Source: Sphingoaurantiacus capsulatus (GTDB lineage: Bacteria; Pseudomonadota; Alphaproteobacteria; Sphingomonadales; Sphingomonadaceae). From it: a DNA stretch of 64,000 nucleotides. A program made the translations under genes and the position numbers. Every line of letters starts with the position of its first letter. The stretch's first letter is position 1. Shown in pieces: positions 17,323 through 24,740 of this stretch. The notes under the pieces are model-generated. The model worked only from the letters and a program-made list of their open reading frames with translations, had not been told where the DNA came from and made no database searches. The stretch covers positions 1 to 64,000 of the forward strand of contig NZ_JBHRXV010000008.1 of NCBI RefSeq assembly GCF_042648405.1, in the 5' to 3' direction.

Positions 17323-18053
17323 CGGAGGATCTTGCCGACGAAATCCTGCGTGCGCTTCTCGCGCGGTGAGCCGAAGATCACCTCGGGCGTGTCGCATTCG
17401 ACGACCTTGCCGCCGTCCATCATCGCCACCCGCGTCGACACCTCGCGCACGAACGACATCTCGTGCGAGACGATGATCATGGTGATGCCTTCGTGGGTGA
17501 GCGAGCGGATGGTGTCGAGCACCTCCCCCACCCGCTCCGGATCGAGCGCCGAGGTCACTTCGTCGAGCAGCAGGATTTCCGGGTTGAGCGCCAGCGCGCG
17601 CGCGATGGCGACGCGCTGCTGCTGGCCGCCCGACAGGTCGTCGGGATAGGCGTCGCGCTTGTCGGCCATGCCGACCTTTTCGAGCAGCGCCATCGCGCGC
17701 GCCTCGACCTCGGCGCGCGGTTCCTTGCGGATCTTGATGGGCGTGACGGTGACGTTGCCGAGCACGGTCATGTTCTGGAAGAGGTTGTACTGCTGAAACA
17801 CGATCGAGGTGCGGTCGCGCAGCTTCGCGACATCGGCGCGCTTGCCGTAATCGACCTTGTCGCCGCCGACGAACACCTCGCCGCCGCGCGGTTCGGTGAG
17901 GCCGATGAGGACGCGCAGCAAGGTGCTCTTGCCCGAGCCCGACGGCCCGATGAGGCTCACCACCTCGCCCCGATCGACCGACAGCGTCACGTCGTTGAGG
18001 ATCATCTGCGCGCCGTAGCCGGCGGCGAGGTTATGGATTTCGAGGTGATGCAA
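17316..18053 (-). CDS. Polar amino acid ABC transporter, ATP-binding protein
   Basis: A 245-residue ATPase of the HisP/GlnQ type. Walker A is GPSGSGKST (36-44), the Q-loop lies in IVFQQYNLFQNMTV, the signature is LSGGQQQR, Walker B is EILLLDEVTSALD and the switch is VSHEMSF. These are characteristic of polar amino acid importers. It is the last gene of the transporter operon and its start lies 23 bases inside the end of the permease gene. It powers import through the two membrane components encoded upstream. Confidence 0.92.
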   Translation of the reverse strand: MHHLEIHNLAAGYGAQMILNDVTLSVDRGEVVSLIGPSGSGKSTLLRVLIGLTEPRGGEVFVGGDKVDYGKRADVAKLRDRTSIVFQQYNLFQNMTVLGNVTVTPIKIRKEPRAEVEARAMALLEKVGMADKRDAYPDDLSGGQQQRVAIARALALNPEILLLDEVTSALDPERVGEVLDTIRSLTHEGITMIIVSHEMSFVREVSTRVAMMDGGKVVECDTPEVIFGSPREKRTQDFVGKILRH

Positions 18054-18720
18054 GGCGCTTCTCCAGGCAAGCCGCGAACCGGCTCAGCGGATAGGACAGG
18101 GCAAAGTAAAGAGCGAGGATCGCGCCGAAGCCGAGCACCGGCGAGAAGCCGCGGTTGACGAGGATCTTGCCCGAGAAGGTCAGCTCGACGACGCCGAGAT
18201 GCGAGGCGAGCGAGGTGTCCTTGACGAACATCACCACGAAGGCGGCGGCCGGCGGCAGGATCACCCGCATCGACTGCGGGATGAGCACATGGCGCAAGGT
18301 CTGCCACGGCGAGAAGCCCAGCGCCTCGGCGCCCTCGGTCTGCTGGCGCGGCACCGAATCCAGCCCGGCGCGGATGATCTCCGACAGGAAGGCGGTGGCG
18401 ACCAGGGTTACCGCGATCGTCGCGATGCCGAGCAGCGGCATGTCAGGCAGCAGCGGCTGGACGGCGAACAGCACCATGACCAGCAGCACGAGGAACGGGA
18501 TGCGCCGGAAGGTCTCGACATAGAGCGTCGCGAGCAGTTTCAGCGGCAGTAGCTCGCGACGGCGCGTGCGGCGGAGCACCGCAAGGCCGAGGCCGACGAT
18601 GAAGCCGATGGTGCAGCCGACCGCGGTCATCGCGATGGTGCGGCCGAGCGCGGCCAGCAGGAACATCCCGTTGTCGGCGGTGAAGAAAGTCGGCGCTTCG
18701 GTGAGGACGCGTTCGAGCAT
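18031..18720 (-). CDS. Amino acid ABC transporter permease (HisM/GlnP type)
   Basis: A 229-residue inner-membrane permease. The EAA loop is visible as EGAEALGFSPWQTLRHVLIPQSMRV, matching the polar amino acid permease family, and several hydrophobic helices surround it. The ATG at 18720 overlaps the stop of the preceding fusion gene (ATGA), so translation is coupled. A much longer reading frame runs upstream in the same phase but overlaps the fusion gene and is not real. It should pair with the permease half of the fusion protein. Confidence 0.9.
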   Translation of the reverse strand: MLERVLTEAPTFFTADNGMFLLAALGRTIAMTAVGCTIGFIVGLGLAVLRRTRRRELLPLKLLATLYVETFRRIPFLVLLVMVLFAVQPLLPDMPLLGIATIAVTLVATAFLSEIIRAGLDSVPRQQTEGAEALGFSPWQTLRHVLIPQSMRVILPPAAAFVVMFVKDTSLASHLGVVELTFSGKILVNRGFSPVLGFGAILALYFALSYPLSRFAACLEKRLASPRNP

Positions 18721-20264
18721 CAGAAAACCCTCGCCCGGACGCGGAAGACATAGCGGCCGACCAATGCCAGGGAGGCGCTCGCCGCGATGGTCAGCACCAC
18801 ATAGATGCCGCCGACGATCGCGAAGGTTTCGATCGTCCGCAGGTTCGCCGTGCTGATGTTGATGGCGCGCCCGGTCAGCTCCTCGACGCCGAACAGCGCC
18901 GCCATCGAGCTGCCGAGCACCAGCCAGACGAAGAAGTTGGAGAGCGGCCCGAAGATGGTGCGCGCGATATGCGGCAGCATGACGTGAACGAGAATATGCC
19001 GCGGCTTCATGCCGAGCGTCACCGCCGCCTCCATCTCCGACTTGCGCACCGACGCGAGGCCGCCACGGATGATCTCGGTCAGATAGGCGCCGGCGTTCAA
19101 GGACAGGCCGATCAGCACCGCGGTCATCGACGCGAGTTTGATGCCGGCGTCGGGCAGCGCGTAGTAGAGTAGGAAGATCTGCACCAGCGCCGGGGTGTTG
19201 GTGAACAGCGTGACATAGGCGTCGATGACGCGGCGCACCGCGTTGCCGCCATACTGCTTGCCGACCGCGCCGAACAGCCCGATCACTGCGCCCGACCAGA
19301 AGCTGATGAAGGCGATCTGCAGCGAGATCAGCGCGCCGCCGAGCAGGTACGGGAGCTGCGCCAAGGTCTCGCCGAAGGAGAAGCTGTAGGCGGCGGGCAC
19401 GGCGCTGGCATCGGCCACGGCGACCGGGCTCGCCACCAGCATCTCGGCCGGCACCGGCACCGTCATCGAGGCGTCGTACCATTTGCGCCAGAGCGCATCG
19501 ACGACGCCGCTTTCGTGCATGTCGAGCAGCTGCGCGTTGAGAAAGGTCTGCAGGCTGCCGTTGCCCTTGGCGATGCCGACCGCGCAATAGGCGACGAAGA
19601 TCGGATCGGCGAGGACGCGCCACTGAACGTCCGGGTAATTCTTGGTGAAACCGACGAAGAAGTCGACATTCTCGACCAGCGCGTCGGCGCGGCCCTGCGC
19701 AATGGCGCGGATCGTGTCGGCGTTGCCGTCGACGAGCAGCCGCTGCGGCTTCGGCAGCTTTTCGCGCAGCACCTCGACCGACTGATTGCCGCGCATGTTG
19801 ACGAGCGTGATGTCCGCCTTGTCGAGGTCTTCCCAGCGTGACGCCGGCACCTTCGCGGTGGTGATGACGCCCATTGCCTCCGAGTGCAGCGGCACCGAAT
19901 AGTCGATCAGCTTGGCGCGCTCGGGCGTGACGGTCAGCGCGCCGAGCGACAGGTCGATGCGGCCCGAGACGAGAAAGGGCACGCGCTGCGCCGCTTCGGT
20001 CGGTACCAGCTGCAGCCGCACGCCGAGGCGCTTGGCGAATTCGCGCGCCACGTCGACATCGAAGCCGACGAGCTGGTTGCCGGCGCCATAGACGCTCATC
20101 GGCGGGAAGTTCGGATTGACGCCGGCGCGCAGCACGCCTTCGCGGCGGATTTCCTCCACCGTGCGCGCGTCAGCCGCGCCCGGCAGCACCCAGGCGGCCA
20201 GTGCGATCAGCGCGAAGATGGCGTGCAGCCATCCGCTTGCGCGATGTCGAAATGCCCCTGTCAC
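18720..20264 (-). CDS. Amino acid ABC transporter: binding protein fused to permease
   Basis: A 514-residue fusion. Residues about 1-34 are a signal segment (HAIFALIALAAWVLPGAADA). Residues 35-270 form a family 3 solute-binding domain (VLRAGVNPNFPPMSVYG, GFDVDVAREFAKRLGV, DLSLGALTVTPER). From about 300 a GlnP-type permease follows, with the EAA loop EMEAAVTLGMKPRHILVHVMLPHI. Binding protein and permease are usually separate genes; the fusion tethers the substrate-capture domain to the channel. The start is GTG with GGAGG 9 bases upstream. With the next two genes it makes a complete importer, probably for the amino- or imino-acid substrate of the oxidases beside it. Confidence 0.9.
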   Translation of the reverse strand: MTGAFRHRASGWLHAIFALIALAAWVLPGAADARTVEEIRREGVLRAGVNPNFPPMSVYGAGNQLVGFDVDVAREFAKRLGVRLQLVPTEAAQRVPFLVSGRIDLSLGALTVTPERAKLIDYSVPLHSEAMGVITTAKVPASRWEDLDKADITLVNMRGNQSVEVLREKLPKPQRLLVDGNADTIRAIAQGRADALVENVDFFVGFTKNYPDVQWRVLADPIFVAYCAVGIAKGNGSLQTFLNAQLLDMHESGVVDALWRKWYDASMTVPVPAEMLVASPVAVADASAVPAAYSFSFGETLAQLPYLLGGALISLQIAFISFWSGAVIGLFGAVGKQYGGNAVRRVIDAYVTLFTNTPALVQIFLLYYALPDAGIKLASMTAVLIGLSLNAGAYLTEIIRGGLASVRKSEMEAAVTLGMKPRHILVHVMLPHIARTIFGPLSNFFVWLVLGSSMAALFGVEELTGRAINISTANLRTIETFAIVGGIYVVLTIAASASLALVGRYVFRVRARVF

Positions 20265-20303
20265 CCGGTCCTGCCTCCCGCCGCCATCGTGTCGGCGGCC
20301 GGC

Positions 20304-20348
20304 GTTCGCGTCAATGCAAAAAGTTCACATTGCGCACGTTTGTTCATC
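20304..20348 (-). promoter_or_regulatory. Three GTTC-core elements, 19-bp period, before the ABC operon
   Basis: On the plus strand GTTCGCG (20304), GTTCACA (20323) and GTTCATC (20342) start exactly 19 bases apart; on the minus strand they read GATGAAC, TGTGAAC and CGCGAAC. They fill the 95-base gap upstream of the importer genes, where its promoter must lie if it is not read from the gene before. The clearest example of the repeating element in this island. Confidence 0.5.
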
Positions 20349-20359
20349 ATGCGGCGAAA

Positions 20360-22066
20360 CTACGCCGGGTCGTCCCCCGCCAACAGGCGCGCGTCGATCG
20401 GCTTGAACGGGGTGCGCGGCGCGAACCAGGCATCGGCTTCGATTGGCTTGCCGGTGCGGCCGGCGATGCGCGCAGCGACCACGGGACCACAATAGCGGCC
20501 CTGACAGCGACCCATGCCGATCCGGCACGCCTTCTTGACCGAGGAGAGCGTACCGAGACCATCGTCGAGCAGGCTGTCGACGGTGGCACGGTCGACACTT
20601 TCGCAGCGGCACAGCAGCGTGTCGGGCGCTGTCAGATCCTGTGTCAGTTCGACCGGCCGATAGACCCGCCACAGCGCCGCCTGGAAGCTGCGGTGCCGCG
20701 CCAGCAGGCGTTTCACCGCGCCGGTATCGGCGGGCGTCTTGCCGAGATCGCGGGCTGCGGCGGTACCGGCCAGCGTACCGAGCGCCAGCGCGACCCTCGC
20801 GCCGCCGAGGCCGCCGGCGTCGCCGACGATGAAGACTTCGGGCACACTCGACCGTGCCTCGTCGTCACGTTGCGCGACGAGGCCGGCGGGTGTGACGTCG
20901 TAGGCGCACCCCAACGCGCGGCCGATCTCGCTTTGCGGCAGGAAGCCATAGCCGAGGCAGACGGCGTCGATGTCGAACCAGCGTTCCGAACCGGCGACGA
21001 TCCTGCCGTCGTCACCGACCCGCGCGATGGCGGCGCGCTGCGCCTTCCCCTCGCCTTCGACGCGGGTGAGGACATGGCGGTAGCGGATGGAAACGCCGGC
21101 GAGCGCCAGCGCCGCGACATGGCCGACGCCATCGACCACCAGCCCCGGTGCGTTGACCGCCATGCGTGCGAGATCGAGCGCATCGCCCGGCCCCGGCATT
21201 GCCGCTTGCTCGGCAACCGCCACAACGGCCACCCCGGCGCGCGTCAGCTCGCGGGCGACCTGCAGGTTAAGCGGCCCGTTGCCGGCGATCAGCACGCGCT
21301 GGCCCGGCGAGGTCTGGTAGGCGCGGAGCAATGTCTGCGCCGCGCCGGTGGTCATCACGCCGGGCAAAGTCCAGCCGGGCACCGGGTGCGCGCGCTCATA
21401 GGCGCCGGGGGACAGGATCACGCGCTTGGCACGAATGCGCAGCCGGCGGCCGTCAGCGACCACCGCGACATCGTCGGGGCCGAACGCGCCCCAGACGGTC
21501 GCGCCGGGAAGCAGCTTCGCGCCGGCGGCCTTGGCGGATTCGATCAGTTCGCGCCCTTCGACGAACTGCGCATCGAGCGCATCGCCGAGGCGCATCCCTT
21601 CGCCCGGTTGCTTGAAATATTGGCCGCCGGCCTTCACGCGTTCGTCGACCAGTAGCACGTCGAGCCCCGCCGACGCAGCGGCGCGCGCGGCAGCGAGGCC
21701 GCCGGGTCCGGCGCCGATCACCAGCACGTCAGGGGTCAACTCATCGGCTGGCGCGGATGGCGCTTCGGCGGCGAGATCCACCGGTGCGCGCGGCGGCATC
21801 GTCGCGACCTTCAAGCCCGGTTGCGCGGGCTCAAGGCAGCTCCGCCGCTGCACGCCATCGACGATCACCGAACATTCGCCGCAGACACCCATGCCGCAGA
21901 ACAGGCCGCGGCGGCTGCCGTCGCGCGCTTCGCGCATCGAAAACACGCCCGCCGAGGTCAGCGCCGCAGCCAGCGATTCGCCCGGCCACGCCTCGACGGC
22001 TTGACCGTCGAAGCTGAAGCTGAACGGCTCGCCCGCTCGCTCGACGCCGGGGGTGGTGACGCGCAT
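20360..22066 (-). CDS. Fused 2Fe-2S ferredoxin/FAD oxidoreductase (HcnAB/opine oxidase-like)
   Basis: A 568-residue three-part protein. Residues 10-85 are a 2Fe-2S ferredoxin-like domain with Cys57, Cys62, Cys65 and Cys77. Residues 110-470 are a pyridine nucleotide-disulfide-type FAD domain (VIGAGPGG at 116-123, second dinucleotide site VLIAGNGPLNLQVA). Residues 484-530 are a BFD-like iron-sulfur domain with Cys486, 488, 514, 521 and 526. In hydrogen cyanide synthase, opine oxidases and D-hydroxyproline dehydrogenase, the first two parts are often separate subunits that work with a DAO-type protein. The DAO-type gene at 16183 is the natural partner. Ten bases separate it from the SDR gene upstream, so they are co-transcribed. 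Confidence 0.88.
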   Translation of the reverse strand: MRVTTPGVERAGEPFSFSFDGQAVEAWPGESLAAALTSAGVFSMREARDGSRRGLFCGMGVCGECSVIVDGVQRRSCLEPAQPGLKVATMPPRAPVDLAAEAPSAPADELTPDVLVIGAGPGGLAAARAAASAGLDVLLVDERVKAGGQYFKQPGEGMRLGDALDAQFVEGRELIESAKAAGAKLLPGATVWGAFGPDDVAVVADGRRLRIRAKRVILSPGAYERAHPVPGWTLPGVMTTGAAQTLLRAYQTSPGQRVLIAGNGPLNLQVARELTRAGVAVVAVAEQAAMPGPGDALDLARMAVNAPGLVVDGVGHVAALALAGVSIRYRHVLTRVEGEGKAQRAAIARVGDDGRIVAGSERWFDIDAVCLGYGFLPQSEIGRALGCAYDVTPAGLVAQRDDEARSSVPEVFIVGDAGGLGGARVALALGTLAGTAAARDLGKTPADTGAVKRLLARHRSFQAALWRVYRPVELTQDLTAPDTLLCRCESVDRATVDSLLDDGLGTLSSVKKACRIGMGRCQGRYCGPVVAARIAGRTGKPIEADAWFAPRTPFKPIDARLLAGDDPA

Positions 22067-22076
22067 GCGCCCTATC

Positions 22077-22859
22077 TTAACGGATGTAGCTGGCGCCGTT
22101 GACGTCGAGCGTCGCGCCGGAGAGCTGCGGCACCTGGCCGGTGGCGAGGAAGGCGACCAGCTTGGCCAGCTCTTCCGGCGTCACCCACTCGCCCGAGGCG
22201 AGGTTGGCGGAGATTTTCTCCTCGCCGCCCTGCGTCGCGGCAAACTGCTCCGAGAGGCGGGTGCGCACCACGCCGGGGGCGATGATGTAGGCGAGGATGC
22301 CGTCCTTGGCATAGGCGCGGGCGATGCTCTGCGTCGCCGCGCGCACCGCCGATTTGGACGCGCCATAGGCAATCGTCGCCGGGTTGGTGACGCCGCGCTG
22401 CGCCGCCCAGCTCGAGATGGTGATGATCGCGCCGCCGCCGCGCGGCAGGAAGTGATTGACCGCGCGGCGCATCAGCCGGGCGGGCGCCAGCACATTGACC
22501 TGCATCGCCTCGTTCCAGATGCGGTCCCAGACCTCCAGCGGCTCGTCGAAGCCGCCGTCGAAGCGCATCACCGCGGCGTTGTTGACGAACACGTCGATGC
22601 CGCCGGCGAAGCTTTCCGCCTCGTCCCACAGCCGCTCGACGGCGGTAAGGTCGTTAAGGTCGGCCTGCACGAGGTGGCAACGGTCCTTGGGGATCGCGGC
22701 GGTCGCGGCGACGGCGCCGTCGCGATCACTGCCATAATGCGCGATGACCGTGGCGCCGGCGGCCCCGAGCGCGGGGGCGATGCACGCGCCGATGCCCTTC
22801 GACGTACCGGTGACGAGGATGCGGCGACCCTCCAGCGAAACCCCCGAAACCTGCCCCAC
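22077..22859 (-). CDS. SDR family NAD(P)-dependent oxidoreductase
   Basis: A 260-residue classical short-chain dehydrogenase. The cofactor motif is VTGTSKGIG (17-25), NNAAV is the NNAG-type motif, the catalytic Ser lies in ITISSWAAQ, Tyr and Lys in YGASKSA, and IAPGVVRT follows. The sequence ends TLDVNGASYIR, as in FabG-like enzymes. The start is GTG at 22859, with GGAG about 10 bases upstream. It is the first gene of the minus-strand unit with the fused oxidoreductase and divergent from the dehydrogenase at 22949. It probably interconverts an alcohol and ketone in the island's pathway. Confidence 0.87.
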   Translation of the reverse strand: MGQVSGVSLEGRRILVTGTSKGIGACIAPALGAAGATVIAHYGSDRDGAVAATAAIPKDRCHLVQADLNDLTAVERLWDEAESFAGGIDVFVNNAAVMRFDGGFDEPLEVWDRIWNEAMQVNVLAPARLMRRAVNHFLPRGGGAIITISSWAAQRGVTNPATIAYGASKSAVRAATQSIARAYAKDGILAYIIAPGVVRTRLSEQFAATQGGEEKISANLASGEWVTPEELAKLVAFLATGQVPQLSGATLDVNGASYIR

Positions 22860-22874
22860 CGTCGATCATCTCCT

Positions 22875-22916
22875 TGCGAACTTTTGCACGCTCTGCGAAC
22901 ATCATGTCGCATAGCG
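22875..22916 (+). promoter_or_regulatory. Tandem TGCGAAC elements, 19-bp period, in divergent promoter
   Basis: TGCGAAC occurs at 22875 and again at 22894, exactly 19 bases apart; AGCGACC at 22913 is a weaker third copy in the same phase. The second copy with its flank (22894-22916) shares both outer 8-mers with 16126-16148. It lies in the 89-base gap between the divergent SDR and 3-hydroxyacyl-CoA dehydrogenase-like genes. Confidence 0.5.
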
Positions 22917-22948
22917 ACCGCGATCCCGCAAGCTTTCGAGAGGACCAG

Positions 22949-23905
22949 ATGGAGCAGACTTCCGACGCCGCACGCAACCCGACAATCGCGGTGCTGGGCG
23001 CCGGCGCCATCGGCCGCGCCTTTGCCGTGCTGTTCGCGGGGCGCGGCTTCCCGGTGAAGCTGTTCGAGCCCGACGAAGGCGCGCGGGCGGCAGCGGCGAA
23101 GGGCATCGCGGCGACGCTCGACGACCTCGACGGCTATGGCCTGTTCGACGCCGAGCCGGCGGCGGTGCAGGCGCTGATCGCGATTACCGGCGATCTGGCC
23201 GAAGCGGTCGGCGACGCCGCCTATGTGCAGGAATGCGCGCCAGAGCGGCAGGAGCTAAAGCGGGCGCTGTTCGAGCAGCTCGATGCACTGGCGCCGGCCG
23301 ACGCGATCCTCGCCAGTTCGTCGTCCGCGATGCCGGCGTCGCGCTTTGCCGACGGGCTGGCCGCCTCGCCGCGCTGCCTCGTCGCGCATCCGGGCAACCC
23401 GCCCTTCCTGCTGCGGGTGATCGAACTCGTCCCCGCCCCCTTCACCGCGCCCGAGACGGTCGAGCGGGCGCACGCGCTGCTGGAGGCGGCGGGCATGCAG
23501 CCGGTGCTGGTGCGCAAGGAAGTCGAAGGCTTCGTGTTCAACCGGCTGCAGGGCGCGGTGCTGCGCGAGGCCTATTGCCTGGTGCGCGACGGCGTCGCCT
23601 CGGTCGAGGATATCGACCGGGTGATGCGCGACGGGCTCGGCCTGCGCTGGTCGGTGATCGGGCCGTTCGAGACGGTCGATCTCAACACCGCCGGCGGCAT
23701 CGCTGCGCATGCGCAAAAATTGGGCCCCGCCTACGCCCGGATGGGTGCGGAACGGGGCCAGGACGATCCGTGGACCGAGGCTCTGGTGGGCGAGGTCACC
23801 GCCCAGCGCCGGGCGGCCCTGCCGCTCGACGGGCGCGACGCGCGCATCGCCTGGCGCGACCGGCAGCTGATGCGGTTGCTGCGGTTGCGCCGGGACGAGG
23901 CTTAG
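22949..23905 (+). CDS. 3-hydroxyacyl-CoA dehydrogenase family protein
   Basis: A 318-residue NAD-dependent dehydrogenase. The N-terminal Rossmann motif is VLGAGAIGRAFAVLFAGRG, followed by VQECAPERQELKRALF, ILASSSSAMPASRF and CLVAHPGNPPFLLRVIELVP, which are the 3HCDH_N signatures, and a C-terminal helical domain with EDIDRVMRDGLGLRW. The single-domain length and HPGNPP variant resemble lambda-crystallin/L-gulonate or carnitine dehydrogenases more than beta-oxidation enzymes. The ATG at 22949 is chosen because GAGG lies 5 bases upstream; an ATG at 22904 lacks one. Its end overlaps the convergent PEP-CTERM gene by 4 bases. Confidence 0.85.
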   Translation: MEQTSDAARNPTIAVLGAGAIGRAFAVLFAGRGFPVKLFEPDEGARAAAAKGIAATLDDLDGYGLFDAEPAAVQALIAITGDLAEAVGDAAYVQECAPERQELKRALFEQLDALAPADAILASSSSAMPASRFADGLAASPRCLVAHPGNPPFLLRVIELVPAPFTAPETVERAHALLEAAGMQPVLVRKEVEGFVFNRLQGAVLREAYCLVRDGVASVEDIDRVMRDGLGLRWSVIGPFETVDLNTAGGIAAHAQKLGPAYARMGAERGQDDPWTEALVGEVTAQRRAALPLDGRDARIAWRDRQLMRLLRLRRDEA

Positions 23906-24594
23906 GCTTTGCGGCGACGCCGGCCGGTGGCGACGCCGATCAGGCCGAGACCGAGCAGGCCGATCGCGCCGGGCTCCGGCACGGCCATCGAGTCATCGGT
24001 GATCAGCAGATTGTCGATACGGCCGCCGGGATAGTCGAAGGGGGTTTGGCCGATCACGCTGTAGTGAATATAGATGCGGATCGCCTGGCCCATGTACTGG
24101 CTGATGTCGAACTGCATCGCGTTGTAGGCGCCCTGACTGTAAATCTCGGCGCCGATGTTGGCATAGTCGGGGTAGGTCGACGCCTTCACGAAGTGACCGC
24201 CGCCGGTGAAGATGCCGATATCGAAGCGGTCGTAGTAGCTGTCGCCGCGGCCGAAGTTGGCAACGTCGAAGCTCAACATCATCGCGCCGAAGCTCGGCAG
24301 AACGACTTCTGGCGAATAGAGCGTACCGGTGTAGTCGTTGGCATAGGTGCCGTTCGGCGTGTTGCCCGGCGTCTCGTCGCGCGTGAAGCCGAGCGTGTAG
24401 CTGCCCGACGCCGGGGCGTTCTGCGTCACATGGAAGAGGCTGGAGCCGCCGCCGAGGCCGCCCGGCAGGTCGTCGCCAAGCGTGGCGCCGTCGAAGATGC
24501 CGTCTTCGAAGTCTTCGCTATAGAGAACCGCCGCGCTGGCGGGAGTGGCCGACAGCGCGAGGGCCGCCAGGCAAAGGGCAAGAGTCGTCCGCAT
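23902..24594 (-). CDS. PEP-CTERM sorting-domain protein
   Basis: A 230-residue secreted protein. It begins with a signal peptide (MRTTLALCLAALALSATPASA) and ends with a PEP-CTERM tail: AVPEP, a hydrophobic helix GAIGLLGLGLIGVA and a basic end GRRRRKA. This tail directs proteins to exosortase for processing and export to the surface. The middle part is rich in Tyr, Gly and Asp and looks like a beta-sandwich binding domain, without a named family. No exosortase gene is in the window. Expression signals are weak upstream of the ATG. Confidence 0.85.
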   Translation of the reverse strand: MRTTLALCLAALALSATPASAAVLYSEDFEDGIFDGATLGDDLPGGLGGGSSLFHVTQNAPASGSYTLGFTRDETPGNTPNGTYANDYTGTLYSPEVVLPSFGAMMLSFDVANFGRGDSYYDRFDIGIFTGGGHFVKASTYPDYANIGAEIYSQGAYNAMQFDISQYMGQAIRIYIHYSVIGQTPFDYPGGRIDNLLITDDSMAVPEPGAIGLLGLGLIGVATGRRRRKA

Positions 24595-24740
24595 CGTGAT
24601 CTCACAAGTTACACGGTGGATTGGACCCCACCGGGCAAAAGCAAGCGTTGTGCCAACGAAACGAAATGCGGGAATCGCAGAAGCTTAGGATTTCCGCGGG
24701 TTTCAGCGCCTATGCGATGTGTAAAATCCGCCGACGCCGA

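Noticed and set aside
18721..19623. Upstream extension of the ABC permease frame
   Set aside because: It lies inside the binding protein-permease fusion gene in another frame and has no hydrophobic helices.
17316..20264. Integration or mobile-element boundary of the island
   Set aside because: No integrase, transposase, tRNA or flanking direct repeat was found at either end of the 0-24 kb region.
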